From Chitinophaga sedimenti (GTDB lineage Bacteria; Bacteroidota; Bacteroidia; Chitinophagales; Chitinophagaceae), in the NCBI RefSeq assembly GCF_023156195.1, contig NZ_JAKUKA010000001.1:5767501-5831500 (forward strand): DNA of 64,000 nt. Reading direction: 5' to 3'. Below are positions 1-10,785 of this stretch, piece by piece. Position 1 is the first letter of the stretch. Every line of letters begins with the position of its first letter. The position numbers and the translations under genes are program-made. The notes beneath the pieces were generated by a model. That model was not told the origin of the DNA. It ran no database searches and saw nothing but the letters and a program-made list of their open reading frames with translations.

Positions 1-1313
<1,313 letters not shown>

Positions 1314-1405
1314 AATTTTATTTTGATATCGTTGTACAACTATTCCCAATATGTAAAATATTAGTCTGAACAAGGTTTAAAAGACCTATAGGATTTAAAG
1401 ATCTT

Positions 1406-1514
<109 letters not shown>

Positions 1515-1526
1515 ATTTATTAAGAA

Positions 1527-1558
1527 AGGCTCTGTCGTAAGACGGAGCCTTTTTTTTT
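1527..1558 (+). terminator. Intrinsic terminator of the rRNA operon
   Basis: A 10-base-pair stem (AGGCTCTGTC / GACGGAGCCT, one wobble) with a GTAA loop is followed by a run of eight or more T. It directly follows the 5S gene. Confidence 0.9.
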
Positions 1559-1612
1559 ACCCCATCCTCATTACGCAAATACAATGCGTTTCTTTCATAG
1601 AACTTCGCGTTC

Positions 1613-2547
1613 ATGAAACCACTCACAGGAAAGATAGCAGTCGTTGCCGGCGCCACCAGGGGCGCGGGAAGAGGTATAGCCTGTATGCTAGGTGAAGCTG
1701 GTGCAACCGTATATTGCACCGGACGGAGCACCGGCAACAGCTAATGAATCCGCAGCGGCCGGAAACGATAGAAGATACCGCTGATATGGTTACTGCCCGT
1801 GGCGGTGTCGGTATACCAATGCGTGTTGATCACAGCAGTGAACTAGAGGTACAGCAACTATTCAATACAATTCTCACCCGCCATGGAAAATTGGATATAC
1901 TTGTCAACGATATCTGGGGTGGTGAGAAATTGACGGAATGGGGAAAGCCCTTCTGGGAGATGGAGCTGAATAAAGGTTTTACGATGTTGCAACAGGCCAT
2001 TAACACACATATTATTACCAGCAAGTATGCAGTGCCGTTGTTACAAAAAAGCGATACCGGTTTAATCGTAGAAATAACGGATGGTGACGGATATTACTAT
2101 CGCGGTAGCCTGTTTTATGACCTGGTAAAAACGTCCATCATCCGGTTGGCCTATACAACTGCGCTTGAGTTGAAAGAACATCGGGTTGCAGTAGTAGCTG
2201 TTACGCCGGGTTTCCTACGTTCAGAAGAAATGTTAACACACTTTGGCGTGTCGGAAGCTAACTGGAGAGATGCCACTGTTCAGGAACCGCATTTTATCGC
2301 GTCGGAGACCCCATTCTATGTAGGGCGAGGTATAGCAGCATTAGCTGGAGATCCGACATTATTTGAGAAAACAGGGAGAGTTTTTGGAGCATGGTCGTTA
2401 GCCAGAGAATATGATTTCCATGATGAGGATGGGAGTCAACCGTTGTGGGATGAGTATGTGGAACAGCATGCAAGAAACTTTCGCTCCCGGAAGTGTGATA
2501 GTGAATTTTATCGTTATTGGCGTTTCACGGAGCCCGAAGAAAACTAA
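1613..2547 (+). CDS. SDR family NAD(P)-dependent oxidoreductase (one frame break)
   Basis: Short-chain dehydrogenase/reductase of about 311 residues with a Rossmann fold. The N-terminus (MKPLTGKIAVVAGATRGAGR) carries the TGxxxGxG-type cofactor loop, and TGRS follows the second beta strand. The NNAG-equivalent is NDIWGGE, and the catalytic YxxxK is in FYDLVKTS. The start at 1613 is chosen because the cofactor loop lies upstream of the longest uninterrupted frame. A one-base loss near 1731-1735 splits the gene, and the two frames join as CTGRST-RQQLMNPQRPE. The substrate is not evident. It stands alone between the rRNA operon and convergent hisS. Confidence 0.85.
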
Positions 2548-2549
2548 TA

Positions 2550-2582
2550 AAAATGCGCCGTTGCGGGGGCGGACAACGGCGC
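2550..2582 (-). terminator. Terminator of hisS
   Basis: A perfect 9-base-pair stem (GCGCCGTTG / CAACGGCGC, 2555-2582) is followed on the minus strand by ATTTTTATTAG. It lies between the convergent SDR gene and hisS and may also stop the SDR transcript. Confidence 0.7.
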
Positions 2583-2605
2583 GGCTATATAAAGCAAGAG
2601 CTTAT

Positions 2606-3958
2606 TTACTTAAAATCGAAGGTCGCGAGATCGGAAGCTGACAATTTCACTTGTTCTCCGGTTACCATGTTTTTCACGCTGACAACCTGTTCCTGTATTT
2701 CGCTGTCGCCAATGATCGCTACATAAGGAATTTCACGTTTGTTGGCGTACTTCATCTGCTTGTCCATTTTTGCGTTTTCGTGGTATAACTCGGCCGCTAT
2801 ACCTCTTGCGCGAAGAGCAGTAATATGTTGATAAGCCAGTTTGATGTTTTCATCACCCGTATAGAGAAAAATCACCTTGGTAGATTGTTGCGCTGTCGTC
2901 GGAAATAGCTGCATTTCTTCGAGTACGTCGTAGATGCGATCCACACCAAACGAAATACCTACACCGGAAAGTCCGGGTAGGCCAAATAAACCGGTAAGGT
3001 CATCATATCGGCCGCCACCACCGATGCTGCCGATCTTCACCACTTCCGGGGCACGGGCCTCAATGATGATGCCAGTGTAGTAGTTAAGGCCGCGGGCAAG
3101 GGTAAGGTCGATTAGAGGCGTGGAGGCGTAAGTCGTCAATTGATTGTTGAGCACAAACTCCAGTTCTTCGATGCCCTTCAGGCCCATTGGAGAATTCTTC
3201 AACACTTCTTTCAGGCGTGAGAGCTTTTCATCATTGCTGCCATCGATAGAAATGAAGTTTTCGACGATCTGAATTTCATCTGCATTCAGGCCACGATCTG
3301 ATAGTTCTTTCCGTACCCCGTCCATGCCTATTTTATCCAGCTTATCGATAGAAATAGTGATGTCAGTCAGCAGGTCGGGACGGTTTACCAGTTCTGCAAG
3401 GCCACCTAAAATTTTGCGGTTATTCACGCGAAGGGCATATCCGTCAAGTTTCAGTTGGGTGAAGACGGTATCGTAGATTTTGAGCAGTTCAACTTCATTG
3501 ATCAGGGAGGTGCTGCCGACTACATCTGCATCGCATTGGTAGAACTCACGATAGCGGCCACGTGCCGGACGATCGCCGCGCCATACGGGCTGCACCTGGT
3601 AGCGTTTAAAGGGGAAGGTCAGCTCATGCTGATTCATCACCACGTAGCGTGCAAAGGGAATAGTAAGATCGTATTTCAGTGCCTTCTCGCACAGCAGCGT
3701 CGCCAGTTCGCGGCTGTCTTTCGCCTGTTGCGCACGACCAAGAATTTCGCCGTTGTCGAGGATTTTGAAAATCAGTTTATCGCCTTCCTCTCCATACTTA
3801 CCGTTGAGGGTGGTAAGGTTCTCCATCGCGGGAGTTTCCAGCGGCTGGAAGCCAAACATTTCAAAAGTATTGCGGATGGTTTGCAGAATGTAATTTCTCT
3901 TCCTTACCACCGCAGGGCCAAAATCACGGGTGCCTTTGGGTATGCTGGGTTTTACCAT
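2606..3958 (-). CDS. hisS: Histidine--tRNA ligase
   Basis: Class II aminoacyl-tRNA synthetase that charges tRNA-His with histidine in the cytoplasm. It has 450 residues and is intact. Motif 2 lies around residues 127-143 (PVWRGDRPARGRYREFYQCD). The histidine-specific motifs LARGLNYYTG (287-296) and GGGGRYDDL (313-321) are present, and motif 3 GVGISFGVDRIYD follows at about 332. A C-terminal anticodon-binding domain occupies roughly residues 360-450. The start MVKPSIPKGTRD is the usual N-terminus for the Bacteroidota form. It lies 33 bases downstream of the phosphatase gene on the same strand, so the two are probably co-transcribed. Confidence 0.97.
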   Translation of the reverse strand: MVKPSIPKGTRDFGPAVVRKRNYILQTIRNTFEMFGFQPLETPAMENLTTLNGKYGEEGDKLIFKILDNGEILGRAQQAKDSRELATLLCEKALKYDLTIPFARYVVMNQHELTFPFKRYQVQPVWRGDRPARGRYREFYQCDADVVGSTSLINEVELLKIYDTVFTQLKLDGYALRVNNRKILGGLAELVNRPDLLTDITISIDKLDKIGMDGVRKELSDRGLNADEIQIVENFISIDGSNDEKLSRLKEVLKNSPMGLKGIEELEFVLNNQLTTYASTPLIDLTLARGLNYYTGIIIEARAPEVVKIGSIGGGGRYDDLTGLFGLPGLSGVGISFGVDRIYDVLEEMQLFPTTAQQSTKVIFLYTGDENIKLAYQHITALRARGIAAELYHENAKMDKQMKYANKREIPYVAIIGDSEIQEQVVSVKNMVTGEQVKLSASDLATFDFK

Positions 3959-3991
3959 GTATATCTGAATTATGTAACGTTAAATTGATTG

Positions 3992-4438
3992 CTATTTTGA
4001 TGTTGTTACGGTATCTAAAATACGTTTGCATCCGCCGAGGATCAGCTGGTATACTGGTTCAAATAGTGCATCGTCATACCAGGGATCAGGAACTGGTTGC
4101 TGGTGGTCGAGCAATAGTTGCACTTTATTCCGGTCATCTTCGTGCCGCGCTTTGCGAAGCACGTCGCGGTAGTTGTCCAGGTCCATAACATAAATACGGT
4201 CAAACGCGTCGAAGTCGGTTACCCGGAACTGCCGGCCGCGCAAACCGGAAATATCAATACCATACTTTTTCGCTACCCGGACCGAACGGGCGTCCGGTGG
4301 ATCGCCTACATGCCAGTTACCGGTGCCGGCCGAATCTATCGTCCAGTCGAGCTGCTGCTCGGTGGAAAGATGCCTCATAATGCCCTCCGCTAGCGGAGAC
4401 CGGCAGATATTGCCAAGGCATACCATCAAAATTCTCAT
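3992..4438 (-). CDS. Low molecular weight protein-tyrosine phosphatase
   Basis: A 148-residue cytoplasmic phosphatase of the LMW-PTP family, which dephosphorylates phosphotyrosine. The P-loop CX5R(S) is at residues 7-14 (CLGNICRS). The general-acid aspartate is in the loop VPDPWYDD, with D118 followed by PWY. I chose the ATG at 4438 over the upstream 4468 because the P-loop normally begins about seven residues from the start. No tyrosine kinase or exopolysaccharide genes are adjacent, so its target is unknown. It is intact and upstream of hisS on the same strand. Confidence 0.93.
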   Translation of the reverse strand: MRILMVCLGNICRSPLAEGIMRHLSTEQQLDWTIDSAGTGNWHVGDPPDARSVRVAKKYGIDISGLRGRQFRVTDFDAFDRIYVMDLDNYRDVLRKARHEDDRNKVQLLLDHQQPVPDPWYDDALFEPVYQLILGGCKRILDTVTTSK

Positions 4439-4672
4439 CGTAAGAATAATTTTAACCCAAATGGGCATTTTTCCAGCCGCAAACCTACATGTTTTTCAGG
4501 TAAGTGCATAGGGCCGGCACCCCGGGAATTTCAGAATATGTAAGAACATGCGATGTCAACCGGTTATATTACGCGGCCGCCTTTGGCTTACTGTGCTACC
4601 GCTTTCGGGAACGTATGGAAAATAATGATCTTAGCATCTATATATAAAGCACTTTATCTCCAACGCCACATA

Positions 4673-4996
4673 ATGAAAATAAAATCGCTACATAATAAAG
4701 AAAAACGCAAACTAAGCAGCTGGCGACTAATGCGTCTTCACCGGATGCACGCGTTCTATCGCCGTCTGATGTATCGCAGGTCAGGTATTGCGATGCTCGC
4801 GGTACTGCTCACGCTTATTATGATAGGCCCTTACGCTTGCATTAAAATTGATATGATTGAAACAAAAGAGAAAATAGAACAAAATGAGAGGGGGAAGGGT
4901 TTAATTAGTTTGGCAGCGTGGAAGTCTGCTGAAGCTGCCTCGGAAAAAGTTATGGAAAACGGCAAGATGCAAGTTCCGCTTGTAAGGCAAATGTGA
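4673..4996 (+). CDS. Hypothetical single-span membrane protein
   Basis: I do not recognise this 107-residue ORF. It starts MKIKSLHNKEKRKLSSW, has a strongly basic N-terminal 37 residues (many R and K), one likely membrane helix around 38-57 (GIAMLAVLLTLIMIGPYACI) and a charged C-terminal tail. The ATG at 4673 was preferred to 4553 because the extra N-terminal stretch lacks protein-like character. It stands alone, with about 230 bases upstream and 150 downstream. It could be a chance ORF. Confidence 0.45.
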   Translation: MKIKSLHNKEKRKLSSWRLMRLHRMHAFYRRLMYRRSGIAMLAVLLTLIMIGPYACIKIDMIETKEKIEQNERGKGLISLAAWKSAEAASEKVMENGKMQVPLVRQM

Positions 4997-5147
4997 CGAA
5001 GAAGCGCTCCGTACTGTTTTGAAAGTACCAAGTTGACAAACGACAATGAGGTCAGGGAAGCCGGAAAAAGACCTATTTTAACCTTCCTGTAAACTTTAAA
5101 CTAGCTAATTAAAACTATTTTTTTGTATACTTGTAACTCGCAGAATT

Positions 5148-5386
5148 ATGCAAAACGAAGGATCATATAGCAACAACGAAAGAAGAAACCTGCAATACCG
5201 TCCCATTGGAGAGATGGTACGGGGAATATTTTTTATTCTCTTTGGGCTTTTTGCCTTTTTGCAGAGAAACTAGGACTTGGGGAATTTTCTATATCGCCCA
5301 TGGTAATTTATGGTTTGGGCGGACTTTTAACCGCTTACGGCCTATTCCGCGTGATCAATGGCGCCAGGAAAATTTTTTCTAAATAA
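5148..5386 (+). CDS. Small two-helix membrane protein (one frame break)
   Basis: Reading across a one-T loss in the T-run at 5256-5260 gives a 79-residue protein. It starts MQNEGSYSNNERRNLQYRP, has a first hydrophobic helix GIFFILFGLFAF and a second one MVIYGLGGLLTAYGLF, and ends RKIFSK. The repaired length is exactly 79 codons plus a stop, which supports a single missing base. It ends 16 bases before the PstS-like lipoprotein gene and probably shares its transcript. From memory, small membrane proteins like this sit with PstS-like and TPR genes next to exbB/exbD/tonB in related genomes, but no Ton genes are seen here. Function unknown. Confidence 0.7.
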
Positions 5387-5402
5387 GGAAAGGGATACTT
5401 GT

Positions 5403-6317
5403 ATGAAACTAAGGTCTAAATACCACAAGGGCATTTCATTGCTATTTGCGACCATGCTCTTCCTGGGTTCATGTACGGAAAATAAATCCGGTAAGGTGCA
5501 GGATACGGCTACATCCGGAGACATTCATATTTCGGTGGATGAAACATATAAGCCGCTGATAGAAGCCGAGCTGAAAGTTTTTCATTCAATTTATCCGAAA
5601 GCGCACATTACCGCCGACTATAAACCGGAAGCGGAATGCTTTAAAGATTTGTTTGCCGACAGCTCCCGTTTGATTATTGTAACACGTGAGCTCAATGCTG
5701 ACGAGAAAGAATATTTCAAGAAGGTAAAGATCACGCCGAAAAGCATGCTGCTGGCCTGGGATGCTTTAGCATTGGTGACCAATAAAGAAAATCCGGATTC
5801 TATTTTTACGATGGACCAGGTGCGGGAAATTATGGCGGGAACCAGCAAACGTAAATGGCAGCTGGTGTTCGACAATGAGAAATCCAGCACTGTTAGATAT
5901 ATTATCGATTCTATTAACAAAGGAAAACCACTGCCGGCTCAAACGATGGCCGCTAAAGGAAATCCGGAAGTAATCGATTATGTGGCAAAGAATAAAGATG
6001 CGATGGGGATTATCGGTGTCAACTGGATTTCAGATACCGAAGATTACGAAACTATCGATTTTACAAATAAGGTAAAAGTTGTGAAACTGCGTGCTGACTT
6101 TGGTTCTGAATATGTACAGCCTTACCAACTTTATATTGCCGCTAGATCATACCCACTGGTGAGAGGAATGTTTTTCGTTCATAGAGAGCCACACCAGGGG
6201 CTTGCTTCCGGGTTTGCCACTTTTCTCGGAAGTCAGGAAGGTCAATTATTGATCCGGCGGTTCAAATTGTTCCCTGCCCGTTCTAACGTGGTGTTCAGGG
6301 ACGCAACCATTAAATAA
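5403..6317 (+). CDS. PstS-like periplasmic substrate-binding lipoprotein
   Basis: A 304-residue protein resembling the phosphate-binding PBP family (periplasmic binding fold, two lobes). The start at 5403 gives MKLRSKYHKG, a hydrophobic segment and a lipobox with Cys24 (FLGSC), so it is probably a lipid-anchored envelope protein. Typical features include IHISVDETYKP near the mature N-terminus, LVTNKENPDSIFTMDQVREI, and GIIGVNWISD in the second lobe. No ABC permease or ATPase genes (pstCAB) are adjacent. The gene is followed by two TPR genes and preceded by a small membrane protein, so a role in classic phosphate import is doubtful. Ligand unknown. Intact. Confidence 0.85.
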   Translation: MKLRSKYHKGISLLFATMLFLGSCTENKSGKVQDTATSGDIHISVDETYKPLIEAELKVFHSIYPKAHITADYKPEAECFKDLFADSSRLIIVTRELNADEKEYFKKVKITPKSMLLAWDALALVTNKENPDSIFTMDQVREIMAGTSKRKWQLVFDNEKSSTVRYIIDSINKGKPLPAQTMAAKGNPEVIDYVAKNKDAMGIIGVNWISDTEDYETIDFTNKVKVVKLRADFGSEYVQPYQLYIAARSYPLVRGMFFVHREPHQGLASGFATFLGSQEGQLLIRRFKLFPARSNVVFRDATIK

Positions 6318-6356
6318 GCTAAACACATAAACACAACTTTAAAAAACCGATTGCTC

Positions 6357-8089
6357 ATGAACAGAAAGAACTGTTTGATTGCTGCATTGCTCTGTCTTTC
6401 GGGTAGCGCAATGGCCCAATCTGTAGAAGACGGCCTGAAAAATTTGTACTACGAGAAGTACCAATCTGCGAAGCAGGATTTCGAAAAGGTGATAGCCGCT
6501 AAACCTTCTGACGACAGGGCTTACTATTACCCGGGTATCGCAGAACTGGGCCTCGAAAATAAAGCCGGTGCTGTTGCCGCTTTTCAGAAAGGTCTGACCG
6601 CTGTGCCTAATTCTCCTTTACTGACCGCTGGCATGGGCCGCATCGATCTGATCGACGAAAAAGCCGATGCTGCAAAGCAAAAATTTGAAGCAGCCAGCAC
6701 TGCAACAGAAGGCCGTAACGGCGACGTTGCACGCGCCATTGCTGACGCCAACTCCGAAATTAAAGGTGGTGACAGAGGTTATGCACTGTCTGTAATGGAA
6801 AAACTCCTGAACAACGAAGGCCGTAAAAAGAAAGAACAATACACTGCCACTGCTGCCGATTACATCGAGCAGGGCGACGCATACAGGATGTTAGGTGGTG
6901 AGAACGGCGGTAAGGCCATCTCCGCCTACGACAAAGCCCCGGAGCTGGATCCGAAAAATGCGGAGGCTGTGACAAAACAAGGTATCGTTAATTACAACGC
7001 CCGTCTGAACAAAGACGCCCGGCTTCTGGACCAACGCTACCGCTATGGACCCGAACTATGCGCCTGCCTTCCAGGAACTGTTCGAGTACTACTTCACTCC
7101 TAAGCCTAATCAGTTCTCTGTTCAATACGCAAAAGAATTCCTCCAGAAATACCGGCGGTTGCTGACCCTGCCGATAAACTGAAAAATCAGTACTGGCTGG
7201 CGTACATGAGCTACCTGAGCAACGATTATGCGGATGCTATCGCTAAAGCATCTGCATCATTACCCGAGGCTAATGAAGTGTATAAAGCGAAATTTTCAAG
7301 GCTGATTGGTCTGTCTCACCTGCTGAAAGGTGATTCACTGACCGCTCAGAAAGTCGCAGAAGATTACGCGAAATCTGTTGGTGAAGCTAAACTGGAAGCA
7401 CCTGATTACAAACTGATGCACCAGATCTATTCCAAACTGAGATCTGCTGATTCTGCCACCCAGGCAGGTTACACTGCAAAATCACTGGAACACCGGAGAA
7501 ATTTGCTGCTGCCGATACATCTCATGATGCAGAGAAAAATTCGTAACGGTGGCTGAAGCGTACAAAGGTGCAAACCAGTACGCAAAAGCTGGTGACTGGT
7601 ACACTAAAGCCCCGGAAGCCAAATTGGCTAACAAAGACCAGGTAAGTGCACTGGATTACTACAATCCTGGTAATACTTACTACTTCGGTAGCAACGGCGG
7701 CACCGACACCGTAACACTGAATAAAGCGATTGCGGCATTCGCCCTGCTGGCTGAAAAATACCCTGACCTTACCACCGGTCACTACTGGGTAGGTAAAGCA
7801 ACTGCGGCGAAAGATGTTGAAGCTAAATCGGGTATTGCTAAGCCGTACTTCGAGAAATACATTTCTATGGCAGAAGGCGAACCGGCTAAAAATAAAGCTG
7901 GCCTGGTTACAGCCTACACCTACGTAATGGTGTATTACTATAATGTAGAAGATAAAGCAGCTATGAATGCGGTTATCGACAAAGTTACTGCACTGGATCC
8001 CGAAAATAGTGTTGTAAAAGACATCAAAGCGGCTGAGCAAAACCTCTGCGGCTTCTGCAAAAGCGGCAGGTGCCGGCGGTACCAAATAA
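6357..8089 (+). CDS. Secreted TPR protein, copy 1 (several frame breaks)
   Basis: A protein of about 575 residues with an N-terminal signal peptide (MNRKNCLIAALLCLSGSAMAQ) followed by tetratricopeptide-type helical repeats across its length, for example KAPELDPKNAEAVTKQGIVN. It is closely similar to the next gene over its full length. The frame is lost near 7017, 7024, 7156, 7493, 7536 and 8045; following the paralogue restores it each time. The C-terminus is then KAAGAGGTK with stop at 8087-8089. The first three breaks are in CCTGG, CCTGG and GGCGGG contexts. The start at 6357 (ATG) is preferred to the TTG at 6351. TPR proteins mediate protein-protein contacts; the partner is unknown. It lies 39 bases after the PstS-like gene, so co-transcription is likely. 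Confidence 0.85.
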
Positions 8090-8112
8090 AATTTACGGTA
8101 ACTATTCCATAC

Positions 8113-8144
8113 GAGAGCGGTGCTATAGCACTGCTCTCTTTTTT
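8113..8144 (+). terminator. Intrinsic terminator after TPR copy 1
   Basis: An 11-base-pair stem (GAGAGCGGTGC / GCACTGCTCTC, one wobble) with a TATA loop is followed by TTTTTT. It separates the two TPR genes, which implies that copy 2 has its own promoter. Confidence 0.85.
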
Positions 8145-8355
8145 GCCCTTATTTGTTTGCTCAACATGAAATTTAACTAAACGCCAACCTTTCTTCGATT
8201 CCACGCGCCCATTTTGGCATGTTTTTTTAGATATAATTGAAATCTTTCCAATTTTTTGACCAGCTTTTCAAAAATCGTTAAATTAAGGTGAGATAGGGAA
8301 AGAGCTATACCTCGTGAGAAAAGGATTTACGGAAAACCATTAAACCGATTAGTTC

Positions 8356-10075
8356 ATGAAAAGGAAAAGTTTAACCATAGCGTTGCTCGGGTTGGCAACA
8401 GGCGTTATGGCCCAATCAGTTGATGACGGCCTGAAGAATCTTTATTACGGAAAATATCAATCTGCAAAACAAGATCTAGAAAAAGTAGTGGCTGCAAAAG
8501 CCAATGACGATAGAGGGTATTACTACGGGCCTCGCGGAACTCGGTCTTCAGAATGAAGCCGGCGCTGCGGCTGCCTTCCAGAAAGGCTTACAGGCAGTAC
8601 CTAATTCTCCTTTGCTCACCGTCGGCGCTGGCCGTATCGACCTGTTAAAAGGCGACGCTGCAGCGGCTAAGCAAAAGTTTGAAACCGCCATTACCGCCAC
8701 AAAAATAAAAACGGCGAGGTAGCCCGCGCCGTTGCCGATGCCAATACCGAAGTTAAAGCCGGTGATCGCGCTTACGCCCTCAAAGTGATGGAAACGTTGC
8801 TGAATAATGAAGGCGCTAAGAAGAAAGATGTCTACAACGCAACTGCGGCCGATTACATTGAGTTGGGCGACGCCCTGCGTTACCTGGGCGGTGAACATGG
8901 TGGTAAAGCCATCGCCAGTTACGAAAAAGCGTTGGAGCTCGATCCAAAAAATGCCGAAGCAATTACAAAGATCGGTTTGGTCAACTACAATGCAAAACTG
9001 AAGCAGCAGGCGTTGGGAGAGTGGGTAAGAGCAACCACAACCGATCCACAGTATGGCCCTGCCTTCTTTGAGCTGTACTCTTTCTACTTCACACCGCGCC
9101 AGGACCAGCTGGATATCGGCAAGGCGAAAGAATACCTGCAAAAATACCGGCGGTAGCCGACCCGACCGATAAAGTGGGTAACGAGTACTACCTGGCTGCC
9201 ATCACTTTCTATAATAAAGACTACGATGCTGCCATTGATAAGGCGAAAAGCCTGTTGCCGGTGGCTAACGAATCTTTCCAGGGTAAACTGAACCGCCTGA
9301 TCGGTGACGCCTACCTGCAAAAAGGAGATTCGCTTTCCGCACAAAAAACAATGGACGAGTATGCTGCCAAAGTAGGGGAGGCAAAACTGGAACTGAACGA
9401 CTATAAGCTGCTGAGCGAAATTTATGGCCGCCTGAAGCTCGCTGACTCTACCGCCCAGGCGCAGAACGACGCCAAAGCACTAACATACCCGGAGAAATAT
9501 GCGACTGCCGATACCGCTAAAGACGCCGACCGCTTCGAAAGCGTAGCCAAGGCCTATGCCGCAGCACACGTGTACGATAAGGCGGGGGAATGGTATCAGC
9601 GCCTGCTCGATCTGAAACTCGAGAAAAAGAGAATCCGAGCGCGCTCGACTACTATAACGTGGGCCTTAATTACTATCGGGGCTCCGCTACCGATGCCGGA
9701 ACTGATACCACGATGCTCAACAAGGCCGATACTGCCTTTGGGCGCCTGGCAGAGAAATTTCCGGATATTACCACCGGCCACTACTGGAGAGGAATGGCCA
9801 ACGCCGGTAAAGACGTGGAAGCCAAAACAGGCGTAGCCCGTCCATACTTTGAGAAGTACATTTCCATGGCCGAAGGTGATCCTGAAAAGAACAAAGCCGG
9901 CCTGGTAAAAGCGTATACCTATATTATGGTATACTACTATAACGCAGACGATAAGGCGAACCTGCAAAAGTATATGGACAAAGTACTCCCGCTGGATCCG
10001 AACAACGAAGCGGCCAAAGCCATCAAGGAAAACATGAATTCCAAAGCGGGAACCGCAAATAAATCGACGAAGTAA
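8356..10075 (+). CDS. Secreted TPR protein, copy 2 (several frame breaks)
   Basis: Paralogue of the preceding gene, about 574 residues. It has a signal peptide (MKRKSLTIALLGLATGVMAQ), then tetratricopeptide repeats such as KALELDPKNAEAITKIGLVN and PYFEKYISMAEGDPEKNKAG. Breaks are near 8528 (two bases, apparently one AC unit), 8702 (A-run), 9150 (GGCGGG) and 9626 (A-run). The 9150 break falls at exactly the same codon as the one at 7156 in copy 1. The C-terminus is NSKAGTANKSTK with stop at 10073-10075. It has its own upstream region of about 210 bases after a terminator. The neighbouring nuo operon has a separate promoter and shows no functional link. Confidence 0.87.
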
Positions 10076-10116
10076 CGAACATCCGCAGCCATTTGGCTGT
10101 TATAACTTATAAATCC

Positions 10117-10159
10117 AAAGGAGTTTTCACAGTTTTTTGAATGCTGTGAAAACTCCTTT
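10117..10159 (+). terminator. Perfect 16-bp hairpin after TPR copy 2, probable terminator
   Basis: AAAGGAGTTTTCACAG (10117-10132) is exactly complementary to CTGTGAAAACTCCTTT (10144-10159), with an 11-base loop TTTTTTGAATG. No clear T-run follows on either strand, so it is not a textbook intrinsic terminator, but its position 41 bases after the stop suggests that role. Confidence 0.55.
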
Positions 10160-10236
10160 CTGTTTCTATAAGAAATCTATTCATATCTGATTATATTACA
10201 TATGCAAAAAAATAATTAGATTTTCCGGACCGTAGA

Positions 10237-10267
10237 TTTGTATTTTGGTATAACATCAGTATTTTTG
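10237..10267 (+). promoter_or_regulatory. Bacteroidota sigma-A-type promoter of the nuo operon
   Basis: TTTG at 10237-10240, exactly 19 bases, then TATTTTTG at 10260-10267. This matches the established Bacteroidota consensus (-33 TTTG, -7 TAnnTTTG). Transcription would start near 10274, about 30 bases before nuoA. The same TTTG-N19-TAnnTTTG layout precedes the OmpA-family gene. Confidence 0.72.
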
Positions 10268-10305
10268 CCTGATTGGAATTATATTTCAACTTTTAGGGGA
10301 AGCTT

Positions 10306-10701
10306 ATGTCATTTGGAAGTGAAATCTTAACTGCAACTAACACTCCGTTTAGTTATTTTCCTATTGTGCTACAGATGATTGCGGCACTGGGATTCGTAGC
10401 ACTAACCATGGTGGCCACACACTTTCTGGGCCCCAAACGCAAAACCAGCGATAAACTGATCAACTTTGAGAGCGGTATCGAGCAGAAGGGCAATGCCCGT
10501 CAGCCGGTAGCGATCAAGTATTTTCTAACCGCTATCCTGTTTGTGTTGTTCGACGTGGAAGTGATCTTTTTCTACCCCTACGCTGTTAATTTCAGAGAGT
10601 TAGGTAAAGAGGGCTTTTTCGCGGTATTGATGTTTGTGGGCTTTTTTGTGGGCGGCTTCATCTATATCTGGAAGAAAGGCGCGCTCATGTGGGAAGATTA
10701 A
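10306..10701 (+). CDS. nuoA: NADH-quinone oxidoreductase subunit A
   Basis: A 131-residue membrane subunit of respiratory complex I with three predicted helices. The conserved loop after helix 1 contains KLINFESGIEQKGNARQPV, where the ESG motif is typical of NuoA, followed by the acidic helix FDVEVIFFYPYAV. First gene of a 14-gene nuo operon that runs to 23660. Intact. Confidence 0.96.
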   Translation: MSFGSEILTATNTPFSYFPIVLQMIAALGFVALTMVATHFLGPKRKTSDKLINFESGIEQKGNARQPVAIKYFLTAILFVLFDVEVIFFYPYAVNFRELGKEGFFAVLMFVGFFVGGFIYIWKKGALMWED

Positions 10702-10785
10702 GGCACTGTAGTTGCAGCATTTGTATTGATAAGGAACTTTTTGAAACTTATATAAATCTCCCGTTCGGGAAGCTAGGAGGTAAAT

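Noticed and set aside
4553-5147. Mobile element remnant around the hypothetical membrane protein
   Set aside because: No transposase motif, terminal inverted repeats or target duplications seen.
7151-9155. Programmed frameshifting in the TPR genes
   Set aside because: Many other genes have similar breaks without any frameshift signal; listed only as a point to exclude.
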